Below are positions 5,919 to 14,242 of a stretch of DNA of 37,159 bases, one piece after another; the stretch's first letter is position 1, and each line of letters opens with the position of its first letter. The notes beneath the pieces were generated by a model that made no database searches, had not been told where the DNA came from, and worked only from the letters and a program-made list of their open reading frames with translations. Location: positions 1 to 37,159 of the forward strand of contig JADLEX010000105.1 of NCBI GenBank assembly GCA_020845895.1, written 5' to 3'. Source of the DNA: Deltaproteobacteria bacterium (lineage in GTDB: Bacteria > Lernaellota > Lernaellaia > JACKCT01). Both the position numbers and the translations under genes were made by a program.

Positions 5919-8603
5919 ATGAACTTTCAGCGGCTGGTGGCGGGTTGGGTGTGGCTGCTTCTTCTGGCGTTTTTCGCGGTCGGGTGCGGCTGCGGAGATG
6001 ACGACGACGACAACGATTCCGCCTCGCCGTCCGATGACGACACGGACGACGATACGTCCGATGACGACACCGACGACGACACCGGCGACGACGACACGTG
6101 GCCGCCGCTGCCGGACGACGACGCGGACGACGACACCGAGGAACCGTGGGATAACCTCTCCGACGAACTCAGTCCCGGTGAAATCCGCGCGGGCTTCATC
6201 GCGGACGAGGACGAACTGATCGGCGGGCCGCGCGCGCGCGGCGAGATCGGCGATCTCAAGCTCTACAACAGCGAAATCGAGGTCATCATCCGCTCGCCCG
6301 AGCATCCGGGCGTGGGCTGGACAAAGGCTACCGGCCTCATCGCAGATGCCGATATCGCGCGGCCCGCGAGTGAGCCGGGACAGGACGCCGTTTGGTCGCT
6401 CGAGCAACTTGTCGGTTTCCTTCGCGCATTCTCGGCGTCCGAGGTCGAGATTCTCGAGAACGGCCGCAACGGCCGCGTCGTGATTCGCGCAACCGGCAAA
6501 GACATCGGCATCGACATCGTGGACCTCGTCGCCCCGACGTGGAGCCACGATCTCGAAATCCAGAACGACTACATCCTCGAACCCGACACCGACGTGCTGC
6601 GCATCGTCACCACCGTGACAAGCCTGAACGACAACGAGCGGACGGTCTTCATCGCCGACGCGCCGATGTGGGGCGACTACTGCCCGGTGTTCGCGCCGCG
6701 TGCGGGCTTCGAGACGGGTGAGTTCGATCCGCTCGCCGCGGTGCGCTGGGTCGGCGGCATCTGCGACCCGTCGATGAACGTGTCCTACGCGCTGATGACC
6801 ACGAACTCGGAACGCAAGTTCTTCGCTCCGTATCTGGACGACGAAGTCCTTCCGCTCATTCAGGGCGGCCAGGGATTCGGACCGAACGTGCACACGCACA
6901 CCTACGAGCGTCGTTTCGTCATCGGCAAGGGCGGCAGCGAAGCATTCGAGGCCGAGCTCGCCGCGCAGGACGGCGAGGAGACCTTCGGCACGTTGCAGGG
7001 AACGCTCGACTCGGCGAAGGCCGACGGCGAATTCGCGGACGTGCAGATCATCGTGCAGGACGAGGGGCCCGACGGCACGAACTTCCGGTCGATCATCAAG
7101 CCCGACAGCACGGGCGCTTTTTCGATCATGCTGCCCGGAGGCGACTACTCACTGACCTTGCAGGGCGACGGACGCGTCACGGCCGCCCCGGTGGACGTCG
7201 AGGTGGACGCCGGCGAAACCACGACGCAGGACCTGGACGCGAACCTGCCCGGAAAGCTCGAATTCACCGTCACCGACGGCGACGATGATCCGGTCCCATG
7301 CAAGCTGACATTCCAGCCGGGCCACGACGCCCCGGTGGGCGCGGGCGTGGCGCACCGCGTGTTCTCCATCAGCGGCACGGGCACGGCCAACGTGCTGCCG
7401 GGCGACTACACCGTGACGATCTCGCGCGGCTACGAATACGAAATCGACGTTCACAACGTCACGATCGAGGCGGGTGATACGGCGGTGCTCGAGGGCCAGA
7501 TCGAGCGCGTGGTCGATTCGACGGGGTGGATGGCGGGAGACTTCCACATCCACACCGAGTACTCGATCGACTCTCAGGCCCCGGCGGCGGTTCGCGTGCA
7601 CGAGTTCGCGTCGGAGTGCCTCGAAATGCCCGTCGTGACCGATCACGACTATCGCCCCGACTACGCGCCGATCGTCACCGCGCTGAATGCCGGAGCGTTT
7701 ACGCAACCCATTCGCGGCTCCGAGGTGAGTCCGGTTTACGGCCACTTCAATACGTGGCCGCTCGATGCTCGCCCCGACAAGCCGGATTACTACGGCGTGC
7801 CGATGGTGGAATACGCCGATGGCGTGATCGTGCAGCGCTATCAGTTCCCCGACATGTGGGATATCGCGCGCGCGGACTTCGGCGCGGAGATCGTGCAGAT
7901 CAATCACCCGCGCGACGGAAGCGGCTGGTTTACCTGGATCGGTTACGACAACACCATCGGCGTATCGTCAGCGCATCCCAATCGGTGGCGCGACGACTTT
8001 CAGGCCATCGAGGTGTTCAATTCGGGTCAGACCGATCATGGAACGCTCGACGACTGGTTCAGTTTCCTCGATCAGGGTTACGCGTACACCATGACCGGCA
8101 ACTCCGACACGCACGGCGTCGGCGACACGCCGGGCAACCCGCGCAACGTCTTCGCCATGCCCGACGACGATCCGGCGACCGCCGATCCCGAGGACATGGT
8201 CGATTCCATCCAGTCGCAGAAGAGCTTCGTGAGCAACGGACCTTTCGTCACGTTTGAGATCTCGGGCATGGGCCTCGGCGAACTCTTGACCGATCAGGAT
8301 GGAACGGTCGATCTGGAGATCATCGTTCAGGCGCCGTCGTGGGTGCGCGTCAACTATCTGCGTGTCTATTCGAATCACCAGTCCATCGTGCACGAGGAAG
8401 CGATCGCGGAGACGACCGACGTTGTCCGTTTCAATGACATCGTCTCGCTGCCGTGCACCGAAGACGCCTATTTCGTCGTCGAGGTGGGCCACGACTCCGC
8501 GACGCTGCGCCCCGTCGTCAGCGACACGGTCTTCGCGATTACGAATCCGATCTACGTGGACGAGGACGGCAACAGCGAGTTCGACCCGCCGGGATTGCTC
8601 TGA
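5919..8603 (+). CDS. CehA/McbA-family PHP metallohydrolase, lipoprotein
   Basis: The start at 5919 gives an 894-residue protein; an in-frame upstream start at 5802 would put a charged tail before the signal peptide and is less likely, while GGAG stands five bases before this ATG. The signal peptide ends in AVGC (C23), followed at once by GCG and an Asp/Thr-rich spacer to about residue 75. A beta-rich region of about 450 residues follows, with carboxypeptidase-regulatory-like segments about 370-530. The C-terminal third is a PHP-type domain: H543-x-H545 (DFHIHTEYS), D575-H576-D577 (VTDHDY), H663 (INHPRD) and H732 (GNSDTHG), the usual metal ligands. The CehA/McbA group includes carbaryl hydrolase and other phosphoesterase- or esterase-like enzymes; the substrate here is unknown. 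It probably sits on the outer membrane surface or in the periplasm. Its 3' end overlaps the convergent membrane-protein gene by 52 bases. Confidence 0.88.
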   Translation: MNFQRLVAGWVWLLLLAFFAVGCGCGDDDDDNDSASPSDDDTDDDTSDDDTDDDTGDDDTWPPLPDDDADDDTEEPWDNLSDELSPGEIRAGFIADEDELIGGPRARGEIGDLKLYNSEIEVIIRSPEHPGVGWTKATGLIADADIARPASEPGQDAVWSLEQLVGFLRAFSASEVEILENGRNGRVVIRATGKDIGIDIVDLVAPTWSHDLEIQNDYILEPDTDVLRIVTTVTSLNDNERTVFIADAPMWGDYCPVFAPRAGFETGEFDPLAAVRWVGGICDPSMNVSYALMTTNSERKFFAPYLDDEVLPLIQGGQGFGPNVHTHTYERRFVIGKGGSEAFEAELAAQDGEETFGTLQGTLDSAKADGEFADVQIIVQDEGPDGTNFRSIIKPDSTGAFSIMLPGGDYSLTLQGDGRVTAAPVDVEVDAGETTTQDLDANLPGKLEFTVTDGDDDPVPCKLTFQPGHDAPVGAGVAHRVFSISGTGTANVLPGDYTVTISRGYEYEIDVHNVTIEAGDTAVLEGQIERVVDSTGWMAGDFHIHTEYSIDSQAPAAVRVHEFASECLEMPVVTDHDYRPDYAPIVTALNAGAFTQPIRGSEVSPVYGHFNTWPLDARPDKPDYYGVPMVEYADGVIVQRYQFPDMWDIARADFGAEIVQINHPRDGSGWFTWIGYDNTIGVSSAHPNRWRDDFQAIEVFNSGQTDHGTLDDWFSFLDQGYAYTMTGNSDTHGVGDTPGNPRNVFAMPDDDPATADPEDMVDSIQSQKSFVSNGPFVTFEISGMGLGELLTDQDGTVDLEIIVQAPSWVRVNYLRVYSNHQSIVHEEAIAETTDVVRFNDIVSLPCTEDAYFVVEVGHDSATLRPVVSDTVFAITNPIYVDEDGNSEFDPPGLL

Positions 8604-10399
8604 ATTGGCACCGCGGGCGGTTTCGGCCGCCCGCGGTTCGCGAAGCCCGCGTAGAGAGCCCCCGCGACCAGCGCGACGATGGCGTACAGCGACACCCGGT
8701 TCGCGGAGTCACGCAGCGGCGTAGAGCCGAACGCGATTTCGACCTCGTGCCGTCCCTCGGGAACGGGCACAATGATCGCGCCGTGACGGTTGTCGATGAG
8801 CGTGTCCGCATCTTCGCCGTCGATCCGCGCCTCCCACCCCGGAAACGAAAACTGGTTGAAGAGCAAATGGGCCGGTGACGAAGTCGAAACGTCGAATCGG
8901 AACCGATTCGGTCCTACGCGCGTGATGGTTGGTTCTTCGCCCGTTTCGAGTACCCAAGCGAGCGCGTCCGTCGTTTCGATCGGCTTCTCATTCACCGTTC
9001 GGGGCAGATAGTCGTCGCGGCTCGTGCCTGTGTCCCCAGATGTCACGACGTGCGCCAGTGTCAGGCGGGTCCGCATGTCCCCGTACACGCTTGCGTCGAG
9101 AGTTCGGATGTCCGCGATCTTGACGGGCGTAACGTGGCGCGACTCATGGTGCCACATCGCCGCGCGCGGACGAGCCCAGGAGCCGTACGCAACCGCGCAC
9201 GCGCCAATCACGGCCAACGTCGCAAACCACGCCCAACGCGGCGCGCGCCACGGAATCGCGTCGATCGCGTAGGCCGCGACGAGACTCGACCCGAACGCGG
9301 CGAGCGTCAGAAACCGCCACGGGAACTGCACGAACGAAAGCAGCGAGATGTTGTGCCAGACGTGGACCGAGGCGGGCGTCGTCATGAACGCCGCGCCGGC
9401 GAAGACGGCGACGGCCGCAAGCGACGGCCAAGCCGGGTGAGAACGATCGGCACGCCAGCGTTTGCGCGTGACATAAAGCAGCGTCAGTGTTGCGAGGACC
9501 CCAGCCCAGTGCACGAGACCGATCTGAAACGACATGCGATCGTCGGCGATGCCGGGCCGGCTGCCGCCGAATCCCCACGGTGACCAGAACAACTGCGTTG
9601 CGTGGACGAAATGATGACCGAACTGGAAGAACTCCTCGGTCAGGCTCTCGCGCGCAAAGACGAGGTCTTTTTCGACAAACGCGGGAAGCCAAAAAAAGGC
9701 GGAAACCGCAAGTCCCGACGCCACGGACAGCGCCGCGAGGGCCAGCTTTCCGACGGACCGCGCGCGATACGCATCGAAGGCGCACCAGGCGCAGATCACG
9801 GGCAGCGAAATCATCGCCGTGATGTTGTGCGTGAGCGGGAGCGCCGCGATAGCGAGCGCGCCGACCGCGAAGCGCGCCGCGCCGGGCCGTTTGATTCCGC
9901 CCGCGCAACCCCAGATCGCGAGCGGAATCCAGATAAACGCGACGTGTTCCCCCAGCGCGTGGCGCACGTTCAGATCCACGAGGTGATACGGCGCGAGCAG
10001 ATAGAGCACGCCCGCCGCGACCGACGCGGGGCGCGAGAGAAAATCGCGTGCGAGCAGGAACATGGCGAGCGCGGCCGCGAGCCATGTCGCGAAAAGCGTG
10101 CATTGCAACGCGCGGGCGGCGTCGGCCCCGGCGAGCACAAACGCCTCGGCGACGTAATACGGCAGCGGCCCGTAGAAGTGAAAGATCGGTGAGCCGTAAC
10201 CGAAATAGTAGTGCGGCACCCAACGAGGAAAGAGATCGCCCGTTCGGATCGCGGCGTCGAAGACGAGGAGCCGGTACGCATCGATGTCCGCGGAGTGTCC
10301 GTAGATCAGGTACGGACCGAACATGGGCGCGCCCAGCGCCACGGCCACCGCGACGACGATCAGCCAAGACCATCGATCGATGTGCGACAGGGAAGTCAA
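8552..10399 (-). CDS. polytopic membrane protein, PTPS-related family (GT-C-like)
   Basis: A 615-residue integral membrane protein with about ten hydrophobic segments, then a soluble beta-rich C-terminal region (about 430-570) and a last membrane segment near 580-600. The N-terminal half carries the block typical of the 6-pyruvoyl-tetrahydropterin-synthase-related membrane family: HSADIDAY, a G-D-L-F-P-R-W segment and GYGSPIFHFYGPLPYY (67-82). Despite the name, that family resembles GT-C glycosyltransferases and no pterin activity is implied. It probably transfers sugars from a lipid carrier across the inner membrane. The start is read as TTG at 10399, because GGAG lies five bases upstream and the first membrane segment would otherwise be clipped; the next ATG is residue 26. 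The 3' end runs 52 bases into the convergent PHP gene. Confidence 0.82.
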   Translation of the reverse strand: MTSLSHIDRWSWLIVVAVAVALGAPMFGPYLIYGHSADIDAYRLLVFDAAIRTGDLFPRWVPHYYFGYGSPIFHFYGPLPYYVAEAFVLAGADAARALQCTLFATWLAAALAMFLLARDFLSRPASVAAGVLYLLAPYHLVDLNVRHALGEHVAFIWIPLAIWGCAGGIKRPGAARFAVGALAIAALPLTHNITAMISLPVICAWCAFDAYRARSVGKLALAALSVASGLAVSAFFWLPAFVEKDLVFARESLTEEFFQFGHHFVHATQLFWSPWGFGGSRPGIADDRMSFQIGLVHWAGVLATLTLLYVTRKRWRADRSHPAWPSLAAVAVFAGAAFMTTPASVHVWHNISLLSFVQFPWRFLTLAAFGSSLVAAYAIDAIPWRAPRWAWFATLAVIGACAVAYGSWARPRAAMWHHESRHVTPVKIADIRTLDASVYGDMRTRLTLAHVVTSGDTGTSRDDYLPRTVNEKPIETTDALAWVLETGEEPTITRVGPNRFRFDVSTSSPAHLLFNQFSFPGWEARIDGEDADTLIDNRHGAIIVPVPEGRHEVEIAFGSTPLRDSANRVSLYAIVALVAGALYAGFANRGRPKPPAVPIQSNPGGSNSLLPSSST

Positions 10400-10474
10400 G
10401 TCGGCTCCGACCCAAACGGGGAAACGCCCGACATCATATCGGGAGGCGCGCGGACGCGTCCACCGGGCGTCACC

Positions 10475-10529
10475 GTTTCGTCACGCGGCTTGACGAGGAT
10501 GCCGCGAAGTGAAATCACCGTGACGAAAC
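10475..10529. promoter_or_regulatory. inverted repeat pair upstream of the PhoR-like kinase
   Basis: GTTTCGTCACG (10475-10485) and its exact reverse complement CGTGACGAAAC (10519-10529) flank a TTGACG hexamer (10490-10495) in the 160-base divergent gap. The spacing (centre to centre 44 bases) would suit looping or two sites for one regulator more than a local hairpin. No convincing -10 was found, so the promoter part is tentative. Confidence 0.35.
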
Positions 10530-10559
10530 ACGGCGCGACCATCGCGCCCGGGTGGGTCC

Positions 10560-12323
10560 ATGAAGCTGGGCATTCGCGGCAAACTCTTCGTCGTCTCACT
10601 CACGCTCATGATCGTCGTCGGCACGGCCAGCGCGTGGATTCTCGAAGTGAACCTGCGCGGCGCGCTGATCGGTCAGATCGGGATTCAACTGACGCACCTC
10701 GCGCGCACGTGCGTGTACGCGGTCGAGTCCATGAACGGCCCCGTCGACATGGCGACCGCGGATGTGCTGGCCGATCGTCTGGGGGAGACGACCGGAGCGC
10801 GCGTGACGTTCATCGACGGGCAGGGCGTCGTGCTCGGCGATTCGTCGGTGGAACTCGCGGCCATTCCCGGCGTGGAAAATCACGCGACGCGACCCGAGGT
10901 CCACGAAGCCCTCGCGGGCCACTCGGGCACGTCACGGCGCTACAGCACGACCGTGAAAGAGCCGTTTTTGTACGTGGCTCTCCCGTGGAAGGCTGCCGAT
11001 CAAACCGGGGCCGTGCGTCTTGCTCTTCCCCTCACGCAGGTCGAGTCGGAGATCGCGTCGTTTCGCCAACTCATCGTGGCGGCGGCGTTCATCGGACTCC
11101 TTGTGGCGATCGTCATGAGCGGCCTCGCTTCGCACTGGCTGTCGCGATCCCTGCGCGATCTGGCCCGGCTCGTCGCCGCGCGCTCGACGGGGCAATCGAC
11201 GCACAGGATCGACATCGCGGCCGACGACGAGGTCGGTCGTCTCGCGGCGAGCTTCAACGACCTGATCGGTCGATATGAGCAAACCACGCTCGAGCAGGTG
11301 CACGAGCGCGAGCGGATCGAGTCGATTCTGGAGAGCATGACCGAGGCCGTGTTGGCGCTCGACGATCAGAAGCGCGTGACACTGGCGAACCGCGCCGCGC
11401 TCGCGCTGCTCGGCCTCGATGCCGCGCCGGTCGGCCGCGCGCTGGCCGAGGTCGTACGCGTGCCGGCGCTGCTGGATCTGGTCAACGCGGGCCGACCGGA
11501 GGTCCTTGAAGCCGAGTTCCAGCTCCATGCCGCGTCGCCCCGGCGCCTGCTCGCCCATGTGTCGCGTCTCAAGTCGGGGACCGGCACCGTGATCGTGCTT
11601 CACGACGTGACCGAGTTGCGCCGACTCGAACAGATCCGCATGGACTTCATCTCGAATCTGTCCCACGAGCTGCGCACGCCGCTGGGCGTCATCAAGGCCA
11701 ATGCCGAAACGCTGGCTGATGGCGCGCTCGAGGACACGACGCATGCGCGGGTCTTCGTCGAGGCGATTGCGCGTCAAGCCGACCGGCTGCACGCGCTCGT
11801 GCGCGACGTGCTCGAACTCGCGCGCATGGAGGAGCTCTCGACGAGTCTCGAAATCGCGCCGGTGAGGATTCAGAGCTGCGTCAACAATGTGATCGAGCAA
11901 CTCGGAGATGCCGCCCGCGCGCGAGGCCTCGAGCTGGTCGCCGCCGTTGGGCCGGGACTCTTCGTTCGCGGAAACGCCCGGACGCTGGAGCAGGCGCTGT
12001 TCAACCTCGTGGAAAACGCCATCAAGTACGGCGACGCGGGCGGCCATATCCATATCCGCGCGGCGAACGCGGGGGATTTCGCGCGGATCGAGGTCGAGGA
12101 CGATGGCCCGGGGATCGAAACGCGCCACCACGAACGAATCTTCGAGCGATTCTACCGGGTCGATACCGGTCGCTCGCGCGATCTGGGCGGCACGGGACTG
12201 GGGCTCGCGGTGGTGAAAAGCGCGGTCGAGGCGATGCGCGGACGCCTCGGCGTCAAGAATGTCGAACCACGCGGGTCGCTGTTCTGGATCGAGATTCCGG
12301 CTTCAGATCCCGAGCGCGTTTAA
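10560..12323 (+). CDS. membrane sensor histidine kinase, PhoR-like
   Basis: A 587-residue inner-membrane kinase. Two membrane segments (about 9-27 and 171-190) bracket a periplasmic sensor region of about 140 residues. A HAMP linker follows (about 191-245, with DDEVGRLAASFNDLI), then a PAS domain (about 255-355) and HisKA with H369 in SNLSHELRTPLGVIK. The ATPase domain has an N box (LFNLVENAIKY), G1 box (VEDDGPGI), F box (IFERFYRVD) and G2 box (GGTGLGLAVVKSAVE), all intact. This order is the PhoR-type plan, and the gene faces a PiT/DUF47 phosphate pair, its 3' end overlapping the pit gene by 21 bases. No response regulator gene is adjacent, so PhoB is either elsewhere or the partner is another regulator. 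Phosphate sensing is inferred from context only. Confidence 0.88.
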   Translation: MKLGIRGKLFVVSLTLMIVVGTASAWILEVNLRGALIGQIGIQLTHLARTCVYAVESMNGPVDMATADVLADRLGETTGARVTFIDGQGVVLGDSSVELAAIPGVENHATRPEVHEALAGHSGTSRRYSTTVKEPFLYVALPWKAADQTGAVRLALPLTQVESEIASFRQLIVAAAFIGLLVAIVMSGLASHWLSRSLRDLARLVAARSTGQSTHRIDIAADDEVGRLAASFNDLIGRYEQTTLEQVHERERIESILESMTEAVLALDDQKRVTLANRAALALLGLDAAPVGRALAEVVRVPALLDLVNAGRPEVLEAEFQLHAASPRRLLAHVSRLKSGTGTVIVLHDVTELRRLEQIRMDFISNLSHELRTPLGVIKANAETLADGALEDTTHARVFVEAIARQADRLHALVRDVLELARMEELSTSLEIAPVRIQSCVNNVIEQLGDAARARGLELVAAVGPGLFVRGNARTLEQALFNLVENAIKYGDAGGHIHIRAANAGDFARIEVEDDGPGIETRHHERIFERFYRVDTGRSRDLGGTGLGLAVVKSAVEAMRGRLGVKNVEPRGSLFWIEIPASDPERV

Positions 12324-13295
12324 CAACCAGTAGGTCGCAGCGCCGACCGCCGCGGAGACGGGAATCGTCAGCACCCACGCCCACACGATGTGGGTGAACA
12401 CTCCCCAACGCACCGCGCCGACGTTGGACACCGCGCCCACGCCCGCGATGGCGCCGGTGATCGTATGCGTCGTACTCACGGGAATGCCGAGCAACGAGGC
12501 GGAGATGATCGTCAATCCGCCCGCCGTTTCCGCGGCGAATCCTCCCACGGGCCGCAACTTGGTCAGCTTGGTGCCCATCGTCTGAATCACGCGCCAACCG
12601 CCCGCCAATGTACCCAGGGCGATCGTCGCGTGACACAGTAAAATGATTGACCACGGCACGTGAAACGTATCGCCCAACAATCCCTGCGAGAACAACAGGA
12701 CCGCGATGATCCCCATGGTCTTCTGCGCGTCGTTGGCCCCGTGGCTGAGCGAAAAAACCGCGGCCGAGAAAAGCTGGGCGCGTCCGAAGATCTTCTCGAC
12801 CTTGGCTTTCGAATACGAACGCAGCAGCCAGTGCATTCCGATCATCAACAAGATGCCCAACGCGAGTCCGAGCAGCGGCGAGAGGACGATGAAGATCCCG
12901 ACCTTGATAATGCCCTTCATGATGAGCACGTCGGTGCCGCCACGCATGACGGCCGCGCCGGCCAACCCGCCGATGAGCGAGTGGGAAACGCTGATCGGCA
13001 GGCCGAAGTGCGTGCAAAGGAAAGCCCAGCCGCTCGCCCCGATCAGCGCACCCAGGATGAGCGTCGGCGTGATGATGGCCGGATCGACGACGCCCTTGCC
13101 GATCGTGGTGGCGACGTGCACGCCAAAGAAGAACGCCGCGAGGAAGTTGAAGAGCGCGGCCCACGCCACGGCGAGACCCGGCGGCAAAACGCGCGTGGAA
13201 ACGACCGTGGCGATCGAGTTTGCCGCATCGTTCATGCCGTTCACAAAGTCGAACAGCAGCGCGATCGCGATGGTCGTGAGAATCATCGGGGTCAT
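12303..13295 (-). CDS. pit: PiT-family inorganic phosphate transporter
   Basis: A 330-residue integral membrane protein with about ten hydrophobic segments and both inverted PiT signature repeats: GMNDAANSIATVVSTR near the N-terminus and SHGANDAQKTMG in the middle. This is the short form of the family, about 330 residues, typically found next to a DUF47 gene; E. coli PitA is longer. It should carry out cation-coupled, low-affinity uptake of phosphate or metal phosphate across the inner membrane. The DUF47 gene ends seven bases upstream, so the two form an operon transcribed leftward. The last 21 bases overlap the end of the convergent PhoR-like kinase gene. Confidence 0.95.
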   Translation of the reverse strand: MTPMILTTIAIALLFDFVNGMNDAANSIATVVSTRVLPPGLAVAWAALFNFLAAFFFGVHVATTIGKGVVDPAIITPTLILGALIGASGWAFLCTHFGLPISVSHSLIGGLAGAAVMRGGTDVLIMKGIIKVGIFIVLSPLLGLALGILLMIGMHWLLRSYSKAKVEKIFGRAQLFSAAVFSLSHGANDAQKTMGIIAVLLFSQGLLGDTFHVPWSIILLCHATIALGTLAGGWRVIQTMGTKLTKLRPVGGFAAETAGGLTIISASLLGIPVSTTHTITGAIAGVGAVSNVGAVRWGVFTHIVWAWVLTIPVSAAVGAATYWLLNALGI

Positions 13296-13302
13296 GGCCG
13301 AC

Positions 13303-13932
13303 TCACGACTCGTGTTCGATGATGATGCCTTCGACGACCTGCGCCACGTCTTCGCAGCAGTCGATGGCCGTCTCCAAAATCTCGTAGAGATCTTTGAGCT
13401 TCATCACCGTGAGCGGATCGCCGCCGTTTTCGAAAAGCGCCGCGATGCCCTTGCGGTGCAGCTTGTCGCCTTCGTTTTCGAGCCGGTTGATCTCTTTCAC
13501 GTGGTCGTGCATTTCCTGATTTTTTTTCATCGTCCGCAGCATCTTCACCATGTCGACCACCTGTTCCTGCGTGCGGATCAGGACGCTCGCCAGCTCCACC
13601 ACCTCCGGCGGCACTTCGAGAATGCGAAACAGCGTCAACCGATGCGCCGCGGACTCGATGTAATCGACGATGTCGTCGAGCCGCGAGATCAGCCTGCGGA
13701 TTTCCTCGCGGTCGAACGGCGTGATGAACGAACTGCGCAGCAGATCGACCGTGTCGTGCGTGATCTTGTCGCACGCGTGCTCGGCCCGCTCGACGCGCGC
13801 GATCGCCTCGGCGTTGTCATGCAGATTCGTGAGTGCGTCGCGAATGGCCAGCCCGGCCAGAAGAGCGGTCGTCGTGTGCTGATCGAAGAGGGCGAAAAAT
13901 TCGTCTTTGCGGGGAAGCCATGCGCGAAACAC
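13303..13932 (-). CDS. DUF47 (PhoU-like) protein, PiT partner
   Basis: A 209-residue all-helical cytoplasmic protein of the DUF47 family, structurally related to PhoU. Seen: the FFALFDQHTTTALLAG start, an ERAEHACDKITHDTVDLLRSSFITPFDREEI segment with its acidic metal-ligand-like residues, and the RLDDIVDYIESAAHRL helix, all conserved in the family. Such proteins are encoded before pit genes and are thought to regulate or gate the transporter. The start is GTG at 13932, chosen because GGAGG stands six bases upstream (plus-strand 13938-13942) and no better ATG fits the family's N-terminus. The pit gene follows after seven bases. Confidence 0.92.
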   Translation of the reverse strand: MFRAWLPRKDEFFALFDQHTTTALLAGLAIRDALTNLHDNAEAIARVERAEHACDKITHDTVDLLRSSFITPFDREEIRRLISRLDDIVDYIESAAHRLTLFRILEVPPEVVELASVLIRTQEQVVDMVKMLRTMKKNQEMHDHVKEINRLENEGDKLHRKGIAALFENGGDPLTVMKLKDLYEILETAIDCCEDVAQVVEGIIIEHES

Positions 13933-13978
13933 GAAACACCTCCGGATGCGGGCGTCGATACCCCGGGCGGCACATTGA

Positions 13979-13997
13979 TCCCGAAGCTTGTTCGGGA
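13979..13997. repeat. inverted repeat, 7-bp perfect stem
   Basis: TCCCGAA and TTCGGGA pair around a five-base loop in the leader region of the DUF47-pit operon. No T-run follows on either strand. It could be a regulatory hairpin or an operator half-site pair; function unknown. Confidence 0.4.
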
Positions 13998-14114
13998 CTT
14001 CAGCCGGCGAAACGGCGAACCGCGACGACTCCGACGTTCGTCAGCGTGTGGACGTTCCGGCCTTGGAGATCCCCTCGGTGTCGAGAATTGCGGTGCGCCG
14101 CCAATGAGCAATCG

Positions 14115-14137
14115 CGGGGCGTATTTACCACGCCCCG
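14115..14137. repeat. inverted repeat downstream of the radical SAM genes
   Basis: CGGGGCGT (14115-14122) pairs with ACGCCCCG (14130-14137) around a seven-base loop. It lies about 105 bases past the stop of the leftward radical SAM gene and could help end its transcript, but the T-run of an intrinsic terminator is missing. The rest of the 310-base gap (13933-14242) holds no gene that I can support. Confidence 0.35.
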
Positions 14138-14242
14138 GCATCGAATCCAAGCCCCAAAGACACGCCCGCGTCACGCCAATTTCACGATTTCGTCGCGCGG
14201 GACGAACGGAAATCAAACAAAATGTCTAGAAATTTCAGGCGC

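Noticed and set aside
12706-14229. Rightward open frame of about 507 codons antisense to pit and the DUF47 gene
   Set aside because: Both genes on the opposite strand have strong family signatures; this frame shows none.
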